A stretch of 64,000 nucleotides of DNA, taken from positions 29,595,154 through 29,659,153 of the forward strand of contig OX463783.1 in the NCBI GenBank assembly GCA_949825025.1. The letters run 5' to 3'. Below are positions 54,460 through 64,000 of this stretch, in pieces; position 1 is the first letter of the stretch, and each line of letters begins with the position of its first letter. The position numbers and the translations under genes are program-made. The notes beneath the pieces are model-generated. The model saw nothing but the letters and a program-made list of their open reading frames with translations. It was not told the DNA's origin and made no database searches. This DNA comes from Siphlonurus alternatus. Taxonomy: Eukaryota; Arthropoda; Insecta; Ephemeroptera; Siphlonuridae.

Positions 54460-55691
54460 GACAACACAATGGTTTGCAAAATAATACGAAATTTATTTGT
54501 TTTATTAATACAATTATATTACTGTACCCATTAAATTGCTACGTTGTTTTAACACATTTCTGTATAATATATTTATAACTAAAATATTAATGATCGATGA
54601 ATTTATTTCACCCATTGTTTCACCCATTTCACCCATTGTTATGGAAATAACAACGAAAATTCATGTAAATTATATCGGAAGATAAAATGTTCAGTAAATT
54701 TAACAATTTCATTGCGGGTTGTTTTGTCAAATGTTTTTTAAAATATTTAATGATGGTGTGAAAGGTGATAAAATAAAATAAAAACGTAAAAATCTTGCAA
54801 TTGTTACTTTTTAACCGAGCTACAATTGTACTGTATGATATAAAATGTAAGTCCTGAATTCATCGAATACTTTTTTTGTCCATGAATGAAATTATCACAT
54901 TTCCTTGCACAAGACAAGATAAGCTCTCTCATAAGAGCTGTTTTCCTATCCCTTTGCGTTAAAAATTGGACTTCATGGCAAACGTTGAGTGTCCTATTTT
55001 GCATAGTATGGATTTAATCGAGCCGCAGTGTCCTTGGCGCAGAAAGACGACTGCAGATTTTCAGCCGAGAATTCTTGCGGACTGAGTGTGTCTCTTTCTC
55101 ATTTGGAAAATTAGCCAGCAAGTGCATTTTACTATTTGTGTATTTGTTTGATGCTGCTGCATGTATTATATGGTCTCGAAAGATTAGGTGAGCAAGTTAT
55201 ATCATAATAGTTCTTATCATTCAAAAATCATGTAAGGATAACTTGTTTATAATCTGATTTTTTTTAAGGCTTTCAGGTAGTTTATTATAAAGTAAAAGTT
55301 TATTAAGCTTAGAAAGTTTATTTATTATAAAGGAGGGCTGTACTATTATATACGTATTATATCCAGCAGTTTTTTTTATAAAGAAGGGATGCACTATTAT
55401 ATGCAGCTCCGGGTAATTTTCGTTGTGTCCAGAGCCAGTGACCCACGAACCTGCGGGCGGTCGTGCGTAGCTATCGTATATTGTAATCTCGTAAACAACA
55501 TATCCCGTATTACTATACATACTATATCCCGTAATAATGTTAGCCTGTGTGTCGAATGAAAAGGAACAGTTTTCGATAATCTGTCACTGACTTTTTGTGT
55601 TCGCAAAAAAATGGGTCACAACTTCTATCATCGTTGTTTTGAGTTATATTGTTGAAGTCAATTCTGATATGAAACAAGTAGCTCCCCTAGT
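54460..55691. other. A+T-rich stretch with no firm feature
   Basis: A short direct duplication (CACCCATTGTTTCACCCATTT) lies at 54608-54640. A minus-strand frame at 54804-55004 is rich in charged residues but matches nothing I know. 55260-55395 has paired GTAGTTTATTATAAA-like segments. Confidence 0.35.
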
Positions 55692-56388
55692 TGAAAAATT
55701 ACGTCTTCAACTCGTCCTTGACACGTCTAAACCTATATAATCTTTTTACCTCTAAAACACATCTTATTTCCTCCTCGCTCAAAGTGAGGATGAAATGAAG
55801 ACAATATTTCTAACATTTTATGCACAAGAAGAGAAAGAAAGACGTAATCTCGTCTTTTTCCCTCCTTTCCCCCCCCCCCCTAAAATAGTGCAAAAATTGG
55901 AGGGAATTGTAGAGTAGAAGAGAGCTTAAAAGCAAATAAAAGATGAAATTTATTTCAACTTGGCCACTGACGTGTTTGTGTTCGCCAAAAAAATGGGTCA
56001 CTGCTTCTATCATTGTTGGTGTAATTTTGATTTGCAGGAGTCAAAATCTCGTCATAGTTATATATGTTATGTTACCTTGCAAAAATCAATATTAAATTGT
56101 ACTTTTTCATTATAAATTTTTCCCGAGTTGAAATAATTTCATCTTTTATTGGCTATTAATTAAGCTTTCCTCTCGTCTAATTTACTTTTATTTTGCACAA
56201 TTTTGGAGGAAAAAAGGAAGGGAAAAGACGATATTACGTATTTTTTTCCTTTTCTTGAGCATAAAATGTCAGAAATATTATTTTCATTTCATTCTCACTT
56301 TGAGCGAAGGAGAAATTATGATTGTGTTTTAGAGGTAAAAAGATTAGGTTTAGACGTGTAAAGGATGAAATTTTTCAACTAGTGTTAT
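55692..56388. repeat. Two copies of the AGTTGAAATAAATTTCAT repeat, inverted to each other
   Basis: 55692-55962 reads in the direction AGTTGAAAAATTACGTCTTC to GAAATTTATTTCAACTT, with a run of ten C at 55869-55880. 56118-56388 reads in the opposite direction, starting CGAGTTGAAATAATTTCATC and ending GATGAAATTTTTCAACTAGT. The spacer duplicates CGTTTGTGTTCGCC-like words (55590 and 55970). Confidence 0.75.
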
Positions 56389-57395
56389 ATTTATTACTTT
56401 CTTTACATTGAATAACATCGTATTGTAATCACAAACATGACTAAATTTCATACAAACCGCTCTTCGAATGAAATAAATTATTTTTTATCTATATTAAAAT
56501 GTCACTGATTAATATTTTTTATTTTTATTGTTGAAATAAAATTTGCATGGTACAATTTTTGTGCCACGTTTTATGCTAACGAATAAAAAAAGCCACATGA
56601 CAAATGAAGCTTGCCTTGTTGTTTAAAAAATATACACAAATATAAATCTGGGTTATATTTTTGCTAGAACTATATTTCGTATTGTTCACTATTTCGTATT
56701 GTTGTGCTAGAATTTACAACAATAGATCGCGCTGAAAAAATTTATGCAAATAGTTTTATATATTTGTAATTTTTATACAGGTATTATATTTTATATCATA
56801 AATCTTGATTGCAGTTAATTTATTCCTTCCCACATATATTAAAATATTGTTTAGAAATTTTTTCCTCGGAATTATTTACTTTATTATTATAGTTGCCTCA
56901 TAATAACATATCACTGTCGATTGAAACTTTAAAGTCCAATAAAAACATTTCATAAAAACATTGCTGTGTTGAAGCCTCTATTTTCATCTATTTATTGGCG
57001 ATGGAATTTTTCCAAGGAAAGGAGTATACACGTTGCTAGAATGTTATATAATTATTTTAAAATATTTTTAATTTATTTTAGTGCTTTTTCACCATCTGAT
57101 TATTGCACTAAACATACATACAACTATCATGCAACATTTGGAAGAAAAAGAGAATTCTATTATTGTTTCCATATTTTTTTTAGTACAATATTATTTTATT
57201 ATATTGTTATATTTGCTCAATAAACATTTATTATTATTAAGTCTCCACCAAATGTTGATACTTGTATACAGTGAAATAATCATAGATGGCGGAAAAGCAC
57301 TAAAATCAATTACAAATCATTTAAACCACGCCAGAAGCTAGTTACGAAATACAACAGAAATCTTGATTTAAATATTATAATTTTACTATTCCAAT
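56389..57395. other. A+T-rich stretch with a LINE tail
   Basis: 57210-57238 has the LINE 3'-end motif TTGCTCAATAAACATTTATT followed by ATTATT. The frames at 56966-57341 precede it but are A+T-driven and not recognisable as reverse transcriptase. Confidence 0.4.
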
Positions 57396-57718
57396 AGAGT
57401 ATTGTCCTAATTTTTTTTTATTGCAGAAATGGATAGAGGGTGCAAAGTTATGCCACCCTGATTTTTTTCAGATTTTTTACAGCCCGGGAACTATTTTTAA
57501 AAAATTATTGAAAAGTCCTTTTCGTGACGTCACGAGACGCCGCTCCTTAAGAAAAAGATAGGACTTGCATGCCGCCCCGTGACGTCACAAAAAGGACTTT
57601 CAATAATTTTTTAAAAATAGTTCCCGGTCTCAAAAAAATCTGAAAAAAATCAGGGTAGCATAACTTTGCACCCTCTATCCATTTCTGCAATAAAAAAAAT
57701 TGAGGACAATACTCCATT
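57396..57718. mobile_element. Full-length foldback MITE with central CRE pair, copy 3
   Basis: Ends AGAGTATTGTCCTAATTTTT and AATTGAGGACAATACTCCAT; TGACGTCA at 57525-57532 and 57580-57587. Confidence 0.85.
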
Positions 57719-58890
57719 ATAAAAATTGTAATTCCTACTGCTTGTATTTTTCCACTATGGAAATATTTTTGCAGAAAATATTTTACTTTCAAAACTAAAG
57801 TTAGTAAGCAGATAGTTCAAATTCTTAATTTGTTTTAAAAAAGAACACAGTAAAATAATTATAATTATTTTAACTATTCTAAGTATATTTGCAAATTAAA
57901 GGTGCGGTAATTTTATACTTGCGATCAAATAAGGTAAATTCGTCGCCGCAAAAAATTTCCCTCTGCAACTTTGTTAATCACTAAGCTCCGTAAGGACAAC
58001 ACAGTATGGGAAATTTTCCAATGTGCCGATTGTACAATTCATGCAGAGTTCCAATTCTTTCCAATCCTGTTTTCTGTCATTTGGTGTCACCAAACCACAG
58101 GCAGCCTTTTTTTTTACTCGTTATATTCGATAAAATTTACAATGTCGCACATTTATTTGACTGCTGGCTGGCATGATCGCAGCCAAACTGTGCCAACTTT
58201 TTGCTCTAGAAACTAATTCATCTCCATTTAAATCATTTTCAATTTGCTGCAGGATGTGGGTGGGAGACGTCTTGTTTTGAATGATGGGCCAGCGTTATTT
58301 ATTTATTTACTCAATTTGCTGCAGGCGATGTAGGGTAGTCATCTTATTTTGACGAACCAGCGTGAGGTATAACCTTACTGACCTAACATTAAAAAATAAT
58401 AAGGTGTGTTGTTTATTAAACTTGCGTGGTATTGTTTGTTAATGAATCCGTGAGAATTGATTAACATTAATTGATCGTCCATGCCCTCTGATTTTAAAAG
58501 ACTAGACTCTTGGCTCTAAAACCTCCTAATGATATGCTGTCCATGCATGTTATCCATATTTGTCCAAATAGGAACGTGACAAATCAGCTGACCTTTTGAA
58601 GTCTCTGATTGATGGGATAGCATGGTTTTAATTTGTTTGTTTTTAATTATACAGTTAATTATTTCTTCGACAATAACCAATTAAAAAAATGACAATTTTC
58701 GTGCAATACTGCATTATTTTTACTATTAATTATTTATTTATTACAATGTTAGCTTACTACAGCATATTCTGCTATTGGTGTAAGCATTACAATATTTTAC
58801 AATATAAATTAAAATTAAATGTAATTATAATGTATCGACGTTGTAGTGGAAAAATATCCTAACATTCCTAACTCCATTGGTAAGCAAAAT

Positions 58891-58930
<40 letters not shown>

Positions 58931-59179
58931 TTTTTCAGCATAACAATGAAGATAGGATATTTTTCCTCTACCATGCACTATATAAATAATGCATTTCTGG
59001 TTCTATAGAAACTAAATTATATTTTAATATTTTACAGTGCTCTCGACTAAACGCTGAATCAAAGGAAGCATTTTCACTTGTCCATGTCAAAATTGTTCCC
59101 ATCACGTTTCGACTACAATGAGGTTTAATCATCATGGAAACTTCAGAATTTTGCTATACTTGCTCCCAGGTATTGTAGT
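57719..59179. other. Mostly A+T-rich; small tandem and inverted repeats
   Basis: 58246-58365 contains a diverged tandem pair (TTTGCTGCAGG...CCAGCGT). 58847-58972 is a TIR element, GTAGTGGAAAAATATCCTA / TAGGATATTTTTCCTCTAC, enclosing a run of about 38 T. No gene was recognised. Confidence 0.5.
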
Positions 59180-59450
59180 CCTCTGACGGCTTCAAATGTT
59201 GCCTGATACGAAAATTTCCTCCATAAACCACCATGTTAGAAAATTTGACATTTTTCTCAGTAACTATTAAAGCTATGAATTTGGAAACATCTCCTATCCC
59301 CCCCCCCTCCCCCATTTAGGGGTTTTCTGATAATGAATCAAGAACTTATTTTTGTCTAAAAATTTCTTTAAAGTAATTTCGAGTTTTTTTTACATAGGTT
59401 TGGATAGGATGGTGGGAACACCGCAAGATCAGCTGACTTGAAACCTCTAT
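59180..59450. mobile_element. GAGGCTTCAAGT-family MITE copy
   Basis: Left part GGCTTCAAATGTTGCCTGAT; inner CATTTAGGGGTTTTCTGATAA; right end CAAGATCAGCTGACTTGAAA with CCTC. A CRE, TGACGTCA, lies just outside at 59462-59469. Confidence 0.7.
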
Positions 59451-59728
59451 AGTTGAGGTAGTGACGTCACCCATTCATTGGCTATTCACGGTCAATGCGC
59501 AGTGAAATTAGAGTGCACTTTGTTTTATTCATACTTGTATGTTGAACTATTGTATATTAGTTCCATTGCTTGCAGGCTTTAATTAGAAATACGAATAGAG
59601 AATAGAAATGAGAAATATGAATGAATCTTAATTTATTCCCTCACAAATGATGTTTTTTACAAAAAAAAAAATGTAATTTCTTTTTGCAAGCTACCTTTTG
59701 AATTTTACTTCAGAGATTTATTTACAAA

Positions 59729-59998
59729 ACCCGAGTTGAAATTAATTTCATATTTTATTCTCTATTAAGCTCGTCCAATTCCCTCCTATTTGGCACCATT
59801 CAAAGAGGGAAAAATACGAGATTACGTCTTCTTTCCTCTTATTGAGCATAAAATATTATACATATATAATATATTGTCTCCATTTCATCCTCACTTTTAG
59901 CGACGAGGAAATGAGATGTGTTTTAGAGGTAAAAATATTAGATTTAGACTTTAGACAGTTTAGACGTGTAAAGGATGAGTTGAAGACATAATTTTTTA
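59729..59998. repeat. Dispersed repeat, AGTTGAAATAAATTTCAT family
   Basis: It begins CCGAGTTGAAATTAATTTCA and ends GATGAGTTGAAGACATAATT, with inner GGAAAAATACGAGATTACGT and TTTCATCCTCACTTTTAGCG. Confidence 0.75.
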
Positions 59999-60336
59999 CA
60001 ATTAATTTGCATGGAGAAAGGAAATTTGTGTTGTCTCATAATAATTCATCATTCTATATACTATTATCTCAATTAGCCGAATATTTTCCATCAGAAAAAA
60101 CTACAATGTGAGGAAAACTTCACGATAATATCGTAAACTAGCACAAGCCAATACATCAGAAACACCATGCAATTATTACCAAAAGAAAAAGTAATTATCC
60201 TCTAATTGCATTGAATTATATTCTCACATAGAAAATAAATTAACGTTGCAAGATTTGCCCTCCTTTTGTTTTGTATTAATCGAACACATTTTTATCTTGA
60301 AACTTTAAATTGGACTGAACTTTTCTTATTAGTAAG

Positions 60337-60608
60337 AGAGGCTTCAAGTCAGCTGATTTTGCGGTGTTCCCACTGTCTTATAATGAAAAAAAAAGCCTCT
60401 CAAAATTGCTGTTTTTCGGCATTAAAGAATTTTTTTTAGAGAAAATAAGTTCTTGATTCATTACCATAAGACTTCTAAATGGGGGGGGGGGGGGGGAGAT
60501 GGTTTCAAATTAATAGCTTTAATAGTACGACGAGAAAAAAAAAATCAAATTTTCTAACATGGAGGCTTATGGAGGAAATTTTCCTGCCGGGGAACACTTG
60601 AAGCCTCT
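60337..60608. mobile_element. GAGGCTTCAAGT-family MITE, complete copy
   Basis: The ends AGAGGCTTCAAGTCAGCTGA and AACACTTGAAGCCTCT are inverted over about 13 bases. Inner landmarks are GCGGTGTTCCCACTGTC, a run of 16 G (60481-60496), and CATGGAGGCTTATGGAGG. Orientation is opposite to 59180-59450. Confidence 0.8.
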
Positions 60609-61003
60609 ATTAAGGAATATACCGTTCGATTTTATGATGCATGAGTGCATTTTGTATTTTCAGATCTCGTATAAACAACGATCATTATTTTTAATTCATC
60701 GAATCCTGCTTCTTAAATAACAGAGTAAAATCTATAAGGATCATAATTAGTGTAATTTAGTAGGAATTTGAGACTTATTGAGGTCTGCTCAATTAGTTTG
60801 AAATACCTCGACTTCACTCAGCCGGTATAACCTTTGCGAAATTCGACTTTCTTTCTTGCTACTGCCATTGAACTTGCCAGTTTGTATGGTCGAGCAATGT
60901 TTTACAACAGAATTGGCCATCGCAAATTTCATTGTGGTGTGCAGTGAAGATTACGTTATATTTATATAATATTGAAAAAAAAAAAAAAAAAAACTAAAGC
61001 TGG
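60609..61003. other. A+T-rich stretch, no feature seen
   Basis: Single-copy, with an A-run at 60976-60993 just before the nested hairpin cluster. No gene was recognised. Confidence 0.4.
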
Positions 61004-61079
61004 TATTACATGATACAATTTTTCTAATTATTGTGTGTGATTTTTCCTTACAAGAAGACTTTTTTTTGTAGAAATTATG

Positions 61080-61569
61080 GGTGGTATTCACGAAGAGTTA
61101 AGGAGCGTTTTAGGGAGAGATATTTTAAGAAGCGATTTTCTTACCTGTTACCTGGTAGAAAAAAACGCTTCTTAATCTCTCCCTAAAATGCTCCTTAAGG
61201 GTAAGGTAACGCCACCAATGTTAAAAAAAATCCCTCTCACAAAAATTCTGAAAAAAATTTAAAATGTTCTCCTCTATACCCCTTATCAGTACCTAAAATA
61301 TCAGGTATACAAATACGATCTAGTTTTTGAGTTATAAATTTTTAAAGTTGACTACTTTAATATGGAGAAATGAAACTCCCATGTTAAATTGGTCAACTTT
61401 AAAAATTCATAACTCAAAAACTAGATCGTATTTGTATACCTGATATTTAAGCTACTGATAGGGGGTGTAGAGGAGAACATTTTAAATTTTTTTCACAATT
61501 TTTGTGAGAGGGATTTTTTTTAACATTGGTGGCGTTACCTTACCCTTAACTCTTCGTGAATACCAACCA
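61080..61569. mobile_element. Hairpin MITE interrupted by a TTAA element
   Basis: The outer arms TGGTATTCACGAAGAGTTAA with GGAGCGTTTTAGGGAGAGAT, and ATCTCTCCCTAAAATGCTCC with TTAA, then CTCTTCGTGAATACCA, form one palindrome once the insert at 61199-61545 is ignored. A further outer pair (CTGGTATTACATGATACAAT at 61006 and decayed sequence to about 61612) suggests this hairpin in turn landed inside a GCCGGTATTACACG-family MITE. Confidence 0.75.
61199..61545. mobile_element. TTAA palindrome, GGGTAAGGTAAC ends, core X
   Basis: TTAA lies at 61195-61198 and 61546-61549. The ends GGTAAGGTAACGCCACCAAT and ATTGGTGGCGTTACCTTACC are exact inverses. The core CTCCTCTATACCCCTTATCA / TGATAGGGGGTGTAGAGGAG is that of 43404. 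It inserted into the TTAA present in the right arm of the hairpin at 61080-61569, a clean insertion into a known target. Confidence 0.9.
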
Positions 61570-61612
61570 TTATATTTTCTTATTGTAAGAAAAAATTATA
61601 TCATATAAATCG

Positions 61613-62325
61613 TTGGTTGATGTCATTCATTATGTTCATGTATTTAGTGCATTCATATAGATATTATAATACACTGTTATACTAATTGAAAAAGGTTGAT
61701 AACATGAAATAAACTCCAAAAAGTGCGTTCCTTGTGACCGCAGCCAGGTCACGTGATAAATTGGATTTTGATAACATTAAAAGTTTCGCCGACACGTAAT
61801 GTAGTTCAAATCTAGTTTGCTGTACGTGAGTGAATTTCAATTTTATGTGTCGTGTATAATAGATTGAATTGAATTTAAATAAATATTAAATTATTTAATG
61901 TTGATTTTAATTTTATTATATTCATGGAAATGTACTTTATTACATACATATATACGTGTTTTACACGTCGTTTATGACGTCACCCATAAGGACTGTGACA
62001 CTTTCATGTCCTCCGTCGTGTCACGTGTAGTTTTATTAATTTTGTTCTGATCGACTTCGTTACATCACAGTTACATCACAGTTACATGGTTAGAGGGTCT
62101 CGCGTGTTATCCAGACAGCACGTTTCTCAGAGATAAATCTTTGATGTAGCGAGGGTAGTCACGCGGCTTGTTACATGTCACGTATATCGAAGACAAACTT
62201 ATTTTTTAATAATTGTTATCTTCAGAAGAGTAAACACTAAACGTTCATATCGATCAGCTGTTGAGAATGTAGCATGTAGCGACGAGGGCGTAAGAACATT
62301 CTAAATTCTTAGTTGATTAATCTCT
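61613..62325. other. Stretch with E-box and CRE words, possible regulatory DNA
   Basis: GTCACGTGAT (about 61748), TGACGTCACC (61975) and GTCACGTGTA (about 62029) occur within 300 bases, with TGTCACGTAT near 62177. No ORF or repeat arms were seen. Clustering of CACGTG and TGACGTCA could indicate a promoter or enhancer, or be chance. Confidence 0.3.
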
Positions 62326-62567
62326 TTAGTTGAAAAATTACGTCTTCAACTCATCCTTTACACGTCTAAACCTAATCTTTTTAGCTCTAAAACACATCTT
62401 ATTTCCTCTTCGCTTAAAGTGAGGATGAAATGAAGACAATATTTCTAACATTTTATGCTCAAGAAGAGGGAAAAATACGCAATATCCTATTTTTTCCTCT
62501 AAAATGGTGCAAAATAGGACAAAAGACGAGAGGTGAAGAAAATATGAAATTTATTTCAACTCGGGAT
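62326..62567. repeat. Dispersed repeat, AGTTGAAATAAATTTCAT family
   Basis: It runs from TTAGTTGAAAAATTACGTCT to GAAATTTATTTCAACTCGGG. Inner CTAAAACACATCTTATTTCC and AAAATGGTGCAAAATAGGAC. Confidence 0.75.
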
Positions 62568-63511
62568 AGAACCGGTGCAAAACATTTCTCAGAAGTTTCA
62601 AGCATCAGTATGCAAGTTAGAAGTTCCGCCCCCGTCAATTCCTTATGCCAATTAACAAGTAGACAACAAATAATAATAACTAAAATCATAATATAAGTAC
62701 TGTCAAACATGTCCTCGTATTATGAAACATCTGCTCTCATGTAAGGCTGAACTGTTTTGTCGTTTTGTTATTGACGTTTTCTCACGACTTGTATTGAGGA
62801 AACGAAGTGCACTTTTATATATGATGCAGAATTTACATTATGTAAGTCGAGCTTATTATCTGAAAAGGGGGGTTTCTTTCATATAAGTATCGCGTGCAAG
62901 ATATGCGGTCAATATTATGAGATATGTAAAGGATTTGTTGAATTATGGAACACCTTCGTTTTTTTATGTAATTATAACTTGCATTTTAAATTACTCAACT
63001 TTATTGCATTTCATTCTCGAAATTCAATCACTTATAAAACGCTGTCGGAGAAATTATCAAATAAATTATATAACATCGCTGCAAAGTTGACAATATTCAC
63101 CAGCGTTATATTATATAATAATCATATGATATTATTTGTTCCAAGTACCAACCAGTTCTTGGCGTGTTTTTTAGTCACCAATGGACAACCTGCATGTTTT
63201 TTTTTTTTTATTATTGCAGTTTGCAAATTATAGCTTATACTCTCGATTTTTTTTCAAACCGAATCTCGGCTAAACTGTTCCTGACCTATACAAAATCTGA
63301 AAAATTTCAAGATAATTTAATTTGCCCTATTTATTATTATTTTTTTTTTTCCCATGCAGGTTGTCCCTTGGGGCAATTGTGATAAGCTGGTATCTGTTAT
63401 ACTGCTTACCTTATAGAGTCGAGACATACATTTTTTGACCGATATATAATCACGACAGTAAAATAAATATAGTAATTACAATGTAGTAATAAATAAAAAA
63501 TATTTACCCTA
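62568..63511. other. A+T-rich stretch, no feature seen
   Basis: 62590-62660 is slightly more balanced in composition, but no splice-bounded frame is convincing. The rest is single-copy A+T-rich DNA. Confidence 0.4.
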
Positions 63512-63727
63512 GTTTTAAAAATTACGTCTTCAACTCATCCTTTACACGTCTAAACCTAATCTTTTTACCTCTAAAACATGTCATATTTCCTCTTCGCTCA
63601 AAATGAGGGTGAAATATAGACAACATTTCTATAACATTTTATGCTCAAGAAGAAGGAAAAATACTTAATATCGTCTTTTTCCCTCTAAAATGGAGCAAAA
63701 TAGGAGGACAAAAGACGAGAGGAGAGC
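63512..63727. repeat. Dispersed AGTTGAAATAAATTTCAT repeat cut by a TTAA element
   Basis: It matches the family from AAATTACGTCTTCAACTCAT to AAGACGAGAGGAGAGC and stops at TTAA, where the next element begins. The TTAA is part of the family sequence (GAGAGCTTAA), so the target site is explained. Confidence 0.75.
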
Positions 63728-63731
63728 TTAA

Positions 63732-64000
63732 GGTAGAGATAATACGGATCAGCTGGCCCAATGCTAAAAAAATCCCATTCATAAAAATTATGAAAAAAAT
63801 ATATAATGTTCTCCTCTACATCCCCTATCAGTAGGTAAAATATCAGGTATACAAAAACGAGCTAGTTTTCGAGTTATTAATTTTTTAAGTTGACTAATTT
63901 AACATGGAAGTTCCGTTTCTCCATGTTAAATTAGTCAACTTTAAAAATTAATAACTCGAAAACTAGCTCGTTTTTGTATACCTGATATTTTACCTACTGA
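63732..64000. mobile_element. TTAA palindrome, GGTAGAGATAA ends, core X (cut by window end)
   Basis: It starts after TTAA at 63728-63731 with GGTAGAGATAATACGGATCA, passes the loop near 63915 and reaches CCTGATATTTTACCTACTGA on the second arm. The last 90 or so bases are outside the window. Very similar to 43404-43768. Confidence 0.88.

Noticed and set aside
54804..55004. Minus-strand ORF rich in charged residues (LTQRDRKTALMRELILSCAR)
   Set aside because: Considered as a LINE fragment, but no reverse transcriptase or endonuclease motif could be identified.
57971..58216. 81-codon ORF (ITKLRKDNTVWEIFQCADCT)
   Set aside because: It looks mildly protein-like, but has no ATG context, splice sites or recognised family. 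Left unannotated.
58891..58929. Run of about 38 T as a retrotransposon poly(A) tail
   Set aside because: It sits in the loop of a TIR pair (GTAGTGGAAAAATATCCTA), with no LINE or processed gene adjacent. A simple homopolymer expansion is more likely.

Overview
This window is eukaryotic, animal nuclear DNA. It is strongly A+T-rich, has almost no long open reading frames, has short candidate exons bounded by GT/AG splice signals, and is packed with non-LTR retrotransposon remnants and palindromic DNA-transposon derivatives. No operon, Shine-Dalgarno, CRISPR, rRNA or tRNA structure was found. The LINE types (a Jockey/CR1-like C-terminal fragment, and a second family with a tandem ATGT tail) and the (ATT)n-tailed LINE 3' ends suggest an invertebrate, perhaps an arthropod. 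I cannot name the species.

Layout. Bases 1-5320 and 13712-18563 reappear, nearly identical and in the same order, at 21852-27312 and 27304-32159. The second copy lacks the 8,400 bases between two copies of the 9-mer acattaata. That missing stretch includes a recent 1.5-kb tandem duplication (7400-8911 and 8920-10441). Both copies carry short candidate host exons: a 74-base exon (14440, 28030) and a terminal exon (3983, 25928, and a damaged third copy at 21547). They also carry the same LINE fragments. From 32.4 kb onward the sequence is single-copy. It holds a Jockey/CR1-like LINE fragment (33.7-34.3 kb), a non-autonomous hAT element with an exact 8-bp target duplication (34.77-36.29 kb), candidate exons of a second host gene (36.3, 37.66, 42.67 and 49.70 kb), an intronic miRNA-like hairpin (37.78 kb), and repeat-rich DNA to the end.

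The most unusual content is a set of elements with long terminal inverted repeats that are themselves built from short tandem repeats and are flanked by 9-10-bp duplications. They lie at 1753-3336 (also 23611-25288), 46297-48890, and 47000-48477 nested inside the previous one. This is Foldback-like architecture with Mutator-like target-site length. A second large group of palindromic elements is flanked by TTAA and appears to mix different ends with different cores. Several palindromic families carry paired perfect TGACGTCA (CRE) sites; I counted 15 in 64 kb.

Host coding capacity is small. The best-supported coding exon is 49703-49834, which is G+C- and proline-rich, has an in-frame upstream stop, and has good splice sites. 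I recognise no host gene by name. Coordinates of repeat ends were read by eye and may be off by a few bases.
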